A DNA stretch of 64,000 nt from Arthrobacter sp. Alg241-R88 (GTDB lineage: Bacteria > Actinomycetota > Actinomycetes > Actinomycetales > Micrococcaceae), in contig NZ_UNRG01000002.1 of the NCBI RefSeq assembly GCF_900537115.1, positions 673,924-737,923 of the forward strand. Direction: 5' to 3'. Of the stretch, positions 60,772 through 64,000 are shown piece after piece. The first letter of the stretch is position 1; each line of letters opens with the position of its first letter. The notes under the pieces were generated by a model. That model had not been told where the DNA came from. It saw only the letters and a list, made by a program, of their open reading frames with translations, and did no database searches. The position numbers were made by a program, and so were the translations under genes.

Positions 60772-62042
60772 TCCTCAGGCGCCCTCTCCGGCTCCTCGGC
60801 TGCGTCTCGTTTCCGCGACCTGAACAACCCGGCAACTTTTCCACTCGCCACGCCCGTGGCTCCAGCAAGGGCACCGCCAAGGCCCTTTACCGCGGTGAGG
60901 GCCTGCGGCTCATCCGGGATGCCGTCCCCGTCGACGTCCACAGGCCGGAAAGGGCGGGACACTGCAGCGGCGGCGCTTGCTACGCCCGTGCCCACGGCCG
61001 AGGCACCGGTTGCAACTCCTTCTCCAACAGTGCTGGCCGTTCCGGTGATCCAGCTTCCTGTAGATTTCGCAGCATCTTCCAGAGCTGCAAGTGCGCGGTT
61101 GGGCTCGGTTTCCCGTTCGTCAGCTTCTGAGGACTTGCCCTGCAGAGCCAGGCGAGCCGGGAACTCATCCGGGGCCTCGGGGAACGCGGCCCGGGCGGCC
61201 ACGACGACGTCGCGGCCAAATACGAAGCGGCTAACCCCGCCGGTCAGCGCGCCAACTCCGTATTCGATCGCAGACTCTTGTTTCCCGCTCAAGGTCTCGC
61301 GCACGGTATCCAGCTGACCCGTCTGGATGGTTCGGACGAGGCTTTGCGCGGCTCCGCTAGGCAGTGTGTCTGCGAGTGTCGTCGCCCAGTGCGACCAGTC
61401 ACCGCTGGCGGCCGCGAATTTGTGGCCAACGCCCACAACTCCATCGCGAGAATTTTCCGCAACGTCCTTGGCCATGGTCGCGATCTGCTTCTGGCTTACG
61501 GAATCGTTGGTGAGCCCGTAAACCAAAGCATGCGCCTGGTCTTGGTCAAGATCCATTCCATGAATGTCGGCAAGGGCAAGTCCAAAGATTGCCGTGAGTT
61601 CGAACTGAAGCTGTTGATCACCTGCAGGCAGGAGCGCGGCCACACGATTAGCACCGGTCTTCGCTGCCCCCATGGCCATGTTCTTGGCGGCCACCTTAGC
61701 CGCCTCCTTCGCCGTTACCTGCACGGTCTTCTTCGCAGCCTGTTTCCCTGCTGTCTTCAGACCGGTGGCCGCGACGCTGCCACCCGGAATAAAGGAAATT
61801 CCCACCTCAGCGGCGATAGACCCAGCAGCGATAGCAGCCCCTGCAGCGGTTATCGATGTGCTGTAGTGACGCTCCAACAACTTGATGACTTCCGCTGGCG
61901 TCGCGTCCGGACGCCGGCGCCGAATCCTCATGACGTACTTCCGGGCGATCGAATGACGGGCGCTGACCGCCTTCTCGATGTCTAAGTTGGCCTCCTCGTC
62001 ATCGAGCTGGGTCTCCAGTGTCACGTCTTCAAACTCGGTCAT
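60768..62042 (-). CDS. EcsC-like helical protein with EF-hand-type loop
   Basis: A 424-residue protein. An acidic N-terminus is followed by a basic helix (ARKYVMRIRRRRPDATPAEVI), an Ala/Gly-rich hydrophobic segment (AAGAAIAAGSIAAEVGISFIPG) and a helical stretch FELTAIFGLALADIHGMDLDQDQAHALVYGLT that resembles EcsC-family proteins. Near the C-terminus, VDVDGDGIPDEP is a calcium-binding loop of the EF-hand/thrombospondin type 3 kind. A membrane-associated role is likely; function unknown. Start at 62042 with GGGGAGAG upstream is preferred. Overlaps the 104-aa gene. Confidence 0.72.
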   Translation of the reverse strand: MTEFEDVTLETQLDDEEANLDIEKAVSARHSIARKYVMRIRRRRPDATPAEVIKLLERHYSTSITAAGAAIAAGSIAAEVGISFIPGGSVAATGLKTAGKQAAKKTVQVTAKEAAKVAAKNMAMGAAKTGANRVAALLPAGDQQLQFELTAIFGLALADIHGMDLDQDQAHALVYGLTNDSVSQKQIATMAKDVAENSRDGVVGVGHKFAAASGDWSHWATTLADTLPSGAAQSLVRTIQTGQLDTVRETLSGKQESAIEYGVGALTGGVSRFVFGRDVVVAARAAFPEAPDEFPARLALQGKSSEADERETEPNRALAALEDAAKSTGSWITGTASTVGEGVATGASAVGTGVASAAAAVSRPFRPVDVDGDGIPDEPQALTAVKGLGGALAGATGVASGKVAGLFRSRKRDAAEEPERAPEE

Positions 62043-62245
62043 TATGCTCTCCCCCTTCAACCACAGGCTCAACCCTGAGCCTGTTCACAAACGCAGCAAT
62101 TCTGTTCGCGGCAGAGGAGCCTAGCGCTCCTCTGCCGCACCATTATCAGTCTCCCGCACGATCCGGCCGCTCTCAGCGCGCCACGCGGCACCACTCCGGC
62201 CACGCCTACTTCCACTGCAAGTCCGCCGGATAGTTAATACGGTCC

Positions 62246-63589
62246 TCATATGGAGCGAAGCCTCTCGATGTGACGGCGCTGTTCCTTGTCGTCTTGCTTC
62301 ACGTGCACGCTGACGAGGACGCGGTCGCCGTCCGGCTTGTAATAAATGCGACCCATGTCCTCGCTACCAGCAACCCCCGTGGCAAGCTTCGAAACCTCGC
62401 GCCAGCCGCGCATGCCTTCCAAATCCTTGCCCACAACTTCACCCATATCAATCTGCACTAGCGATCGCATCATAGACGCTGATGAATCGAGATTAGCCAA
62501 TACTTCAACGCTGTCGAGAACAAAACTCAGCCTCGAGAAGGCCACATCCAGAAATCCAGGAACACCACGACGAGGTGCTCGGGCCGTCGCGTTACCTCTA
62601 CGCCGCACTCGCTCCTGTTCCCCGAACTCTTGGAGGCGTTCTTGTTGGTCGACCACAATTGCCTCGAGTGTCATGATCCGTACATCGCCTTGCTCCGCCT
62701 GATCGCGGAAACCTGCCAGACTGCTGCGAAGTTCGGAGTTTTCCGCGAACGCCAGTTCGAGAAGTTCTTCGGTCTCGGCCTGACGTTTCAGCAGTATTTT
62801 CGTTTCAACAGCTTGCAGGGGATCACGGCTCAACTCTTCAAGCTGATTTTGTAGTGCCTTTTGATGATCCAGGGCCCGATCTAAATCGTCGGAAAGTTTT
62901 GACTCCCGACTCGAGGCGGCAATGAGCCGCCCTTTCAGGAGCGAAGCTTCCGACTCAGAGGTGCTGAGACGCTCCCTGAGTTCGGCCGTCAGATCGACCA
63001 ATTGCTCGACCTGTGCTGCGAGATCCTCTAGCGGCGAGACTGAAAGGGTCGGAGCGGGCGCAGCTGTTGGCTCGGCTGAGGCAGGCGAAAAGACGGCGGA
63101 GATCTGAGCCACGACCTCTTCGTGGCTGCCTTTAAACCGAAGCCGGGCAAACCAGTCGTAGAACTTCCCCTCGTGTGTGGGACGATGGCTGACATCCCAC
63201 CTCTGGACCGAAAGACCTCCGGCCTCGAGTGCGTCGACCACATCCGTTGCAAGTCGCTCAGGGGCGTTAAAGACAAGGTAATGACCAAAGCGATTGGTCT
63301 CGACCTCCCACTCACCGTGGAAACCCAGGAAGTTCTGCTGCTCACCGACGTCGTCAAATTGCGGCGCGTATGGGATAGAAGCTCCTGCGAAAAGGAACCT
63401 GCTGCAATCCTCGACTTCCCACGATGCCCCGGAAATGTCGACCACGTCGTGGGCAAACAACGGGTACACCGCGCCGTCGTATACTATGCCGGCATATCCG
63501 ACCGGAGTTAACCGGACCGGTCGACGAACAAGTTCCGCAACTACGGACGCACCATCCTGGATACGTACAACGACCTGCTGAGAAGCCAT
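62246..63589 (-). CDS. Coiled-coil protein with RelE-like C-terminal domain
   Basis: A 447-residue protein in three parts. Residues 1-170 are a globular beta-rich domain of unknown type (VVDISGASWEVEDCSRFLFAG; GEWEVETNRFGHYLVF). After an Ala/Pro linker, about 185-330 form a long coiled coil (LEDLAAQVEQLVDLTAELRERL; AETEELLELAFAENSELRSS). The last 100 residues (GWREVSKLATG, MGRIYYKPDGDRVLVSVHVKQ, HIERLRSI) have the strand order and spacing of RelE/ParE-type toxins. The start is one base after the upstream stop, so it is coupled to the Hsp70-like gene. The RelE similarity is by eye only. Confidence 0.68.
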   Translation of the reverse strand: MASQQVVVRIQDGASVVAELVRRPVRLTPVGYAGIVYDGAVYPLFAHDVVDISGASWEVEDCSRFLFAGASIPYAPQFDDVGEQQNFLGFHGEWEVETNRFGHYLVFNAPERLATDVVDALEAGGLSVQRWDVSHRPTHEGKFYDWFARLRFKGSHEEVVAQISAVFSPASAEPTAAPAPTLSVSPLEDLAAQVEQLVDLTAELRERLSTSESEASLLKGRLIAASSRESKLSDDLDRALDHQKALQNQLEELSRDPLQAVETKILLKRQAETEELLELAFAENSELRSSLAGFRDQAEQGDVRIMTLEAIVVDQQERLQEFGEQERVRRRGNATARAPRRGVPGFLDVAFSRLSFVLDSVEVLANLDSSASMMRSLVQIDMGEVVGKDLEGMRGWREVSKLATGVAGSEDMGRIYYKPDGDRVLVSVHVKQDDKEQRRHIERLRSI

Positions 63590-63590
63590 T

Positions 63591-64000
63591 TCAGGCTACC
63601 GAGGCGCACCTACAAGCGGGATCGCCCCACTTACGCTTACAGACGGCACACGGCTTGTAGTAGAGGTGCTCGATCAGTTGCTCATCAGTGGCCTGGTCCG
63701 GGCCGGGGAGCCGAGAAAACGCATGAGGCCGATGCTGATAAAGCACGTCTCCGGGAACCAGCCTCGTATCCTGCTGATCGGCTACATTGGCACGGGCGAT
63801 AAGGCCGTCATTGGGTACATAGGCCTCGGTGTCAGCAATATCAATTGGACCCAGGTCATTGCTGCCGGGGAGTCCGATGCCAAACTCCAGATCAAAGTAG
63901 GACGCGTCTGCTCTGTCGCCGCGCTGCTTGGACATAGCGCTGACAGACAAAATGAGGTTGTCGTCGACCTTGACGTCGAGTTCCAGCCGCTCGACGAGAG
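63591..64000 (-). CDS. Hsp70-like protein, C-terminal part
   Basis: The gene enters from the right edge; about 135 C-terminal residues are visible. VDDNLILSVSAMSKQRGDR and DLEFGIGLPG resemble the strands of an Hsp70 substrate-binding domain, and the tail has a Cys cluster (CAVCKRKWGDPACRC) that could bind zinc. Such Hsp70-like proteins with short zinc tails occur near vWA/PP2C/kinase genes in actinobacteria. The ATPase domain lies outside the window, so the call is provisional. One base separates it from the coiled-coil gene. Confidence 0.6.
   Translation of the reverse strand, partial: LVERLELDVKVDDNLILSVSAMSKQRGDRADASYFDLEFGIGLPGSNDLGPIDIADTEAYVPNDGLIARANVADQQDTRLVPGDVLYQHRPHAFSRLPGPDQATDEQLIEHLYYKPCAVCKRKWGDPACRCASVA

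Noticed and set aside
1..64000. CRISPR arrays, tRNA or rRNA genes
   Set aside because: No regularly spaced repeats and no cloverleaf or rRNA sequence were noticed on reading; short hairpins were all better explained as terminators.

Overview
The window looks like a chromosomal segment of a high-GC actinobacterium of the Arthrobacter/Pseudarthrobacter type (Micrococcaceae). The evidence is a mycoredoxin-type glutaredoxin, an actinobacterial phosphatidylinositol-phosphate synthase next to thrS and a HIT protein, DnaE2 with a DUF6504 partner behind a TCGAA-type SOS box, and DUF3090/SCO1664-type genes. The genus is inferred from gene content, not from a database match.

Left part (1-31 kb) is mostly chromosomal core. 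A minus-strand block runs thrS, HIT protein, pgsA, then pdxS (cut by the window edge). Next to it lies an SOS-controlled DUF6504-dnaE2 operon. Many small stress, repair and metabolic genes follow: chorismate mutase, SRAP peptidase, mycoredoxin, lipoate ligase family protein, Nudix, AlkD-like protein, DksA-like protein, dienelactone hydrolase. A well-preserved c-di-AMP (ydaO-type) riboswitch sits upstream of a secreted LysM/NlpC-P60-like cell-wall protein. Then come selO with an APC permease, RNase Z, a polysaccharide deacetylase with a DUF4389 membrane protein, and an EVE-like/HNH protein that could be a modification-dependent nuclease.

Middle part (31-48.4 kb) is mixed accessory metabolism. 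A complete ribose-type sugar ABC transporter has overlapping genes, a visible promoter and a TIM-barrel isomerase/epimerase downstream. A thioredoxin-reductase-like flavoprotein with a receiver-like N-terminus lies divergent to a UBP zinc-finger protein. A P450, a DUF3090 - PI-kinase-like - CbxX-type AAA ATPase block with a strong terminator, and a luciferase-family monooxygenase follow.

Right part (48.4-64 kb) is the interesting accessory island. A decayed copy (48.49-49.15 kb) of a two-gene module (104-aa protein plus EcsC-like protein with an EF-hand-type loop) lies in direct orientation to the intact module at 60.5-62.0 kb. Between them are degenerate DNA, an excisionase-type HTH antitoxin whose expected toxin partner is missing, a frameshifted S1 domain, and a signalling operon: a PIN-kinase-zinc-ribbon fusion, a TerY-like vWA protein and a PP2C phosphatase. 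Converging on it is a gene for a protein of about 1,600 residues with a sacsin-like GHKL ATPase domain and a C-terminal DUF3883 nuclease-like domain. Beyond the intact module are a coiled-coil protein with a RelE-like C-terminus and the C-terminus of an Hsp70-like protein that runs off the window. The vWA/PP2C/kinase triad is the TerY-P architecture, a class linked to stress and phage defence. The kinase-PIN fusion and its neighbours suggest an undescribed variant in which phosphorylation controls an RNase. No tRNA, rRNA, CRISPR array or intact transposase was seen.
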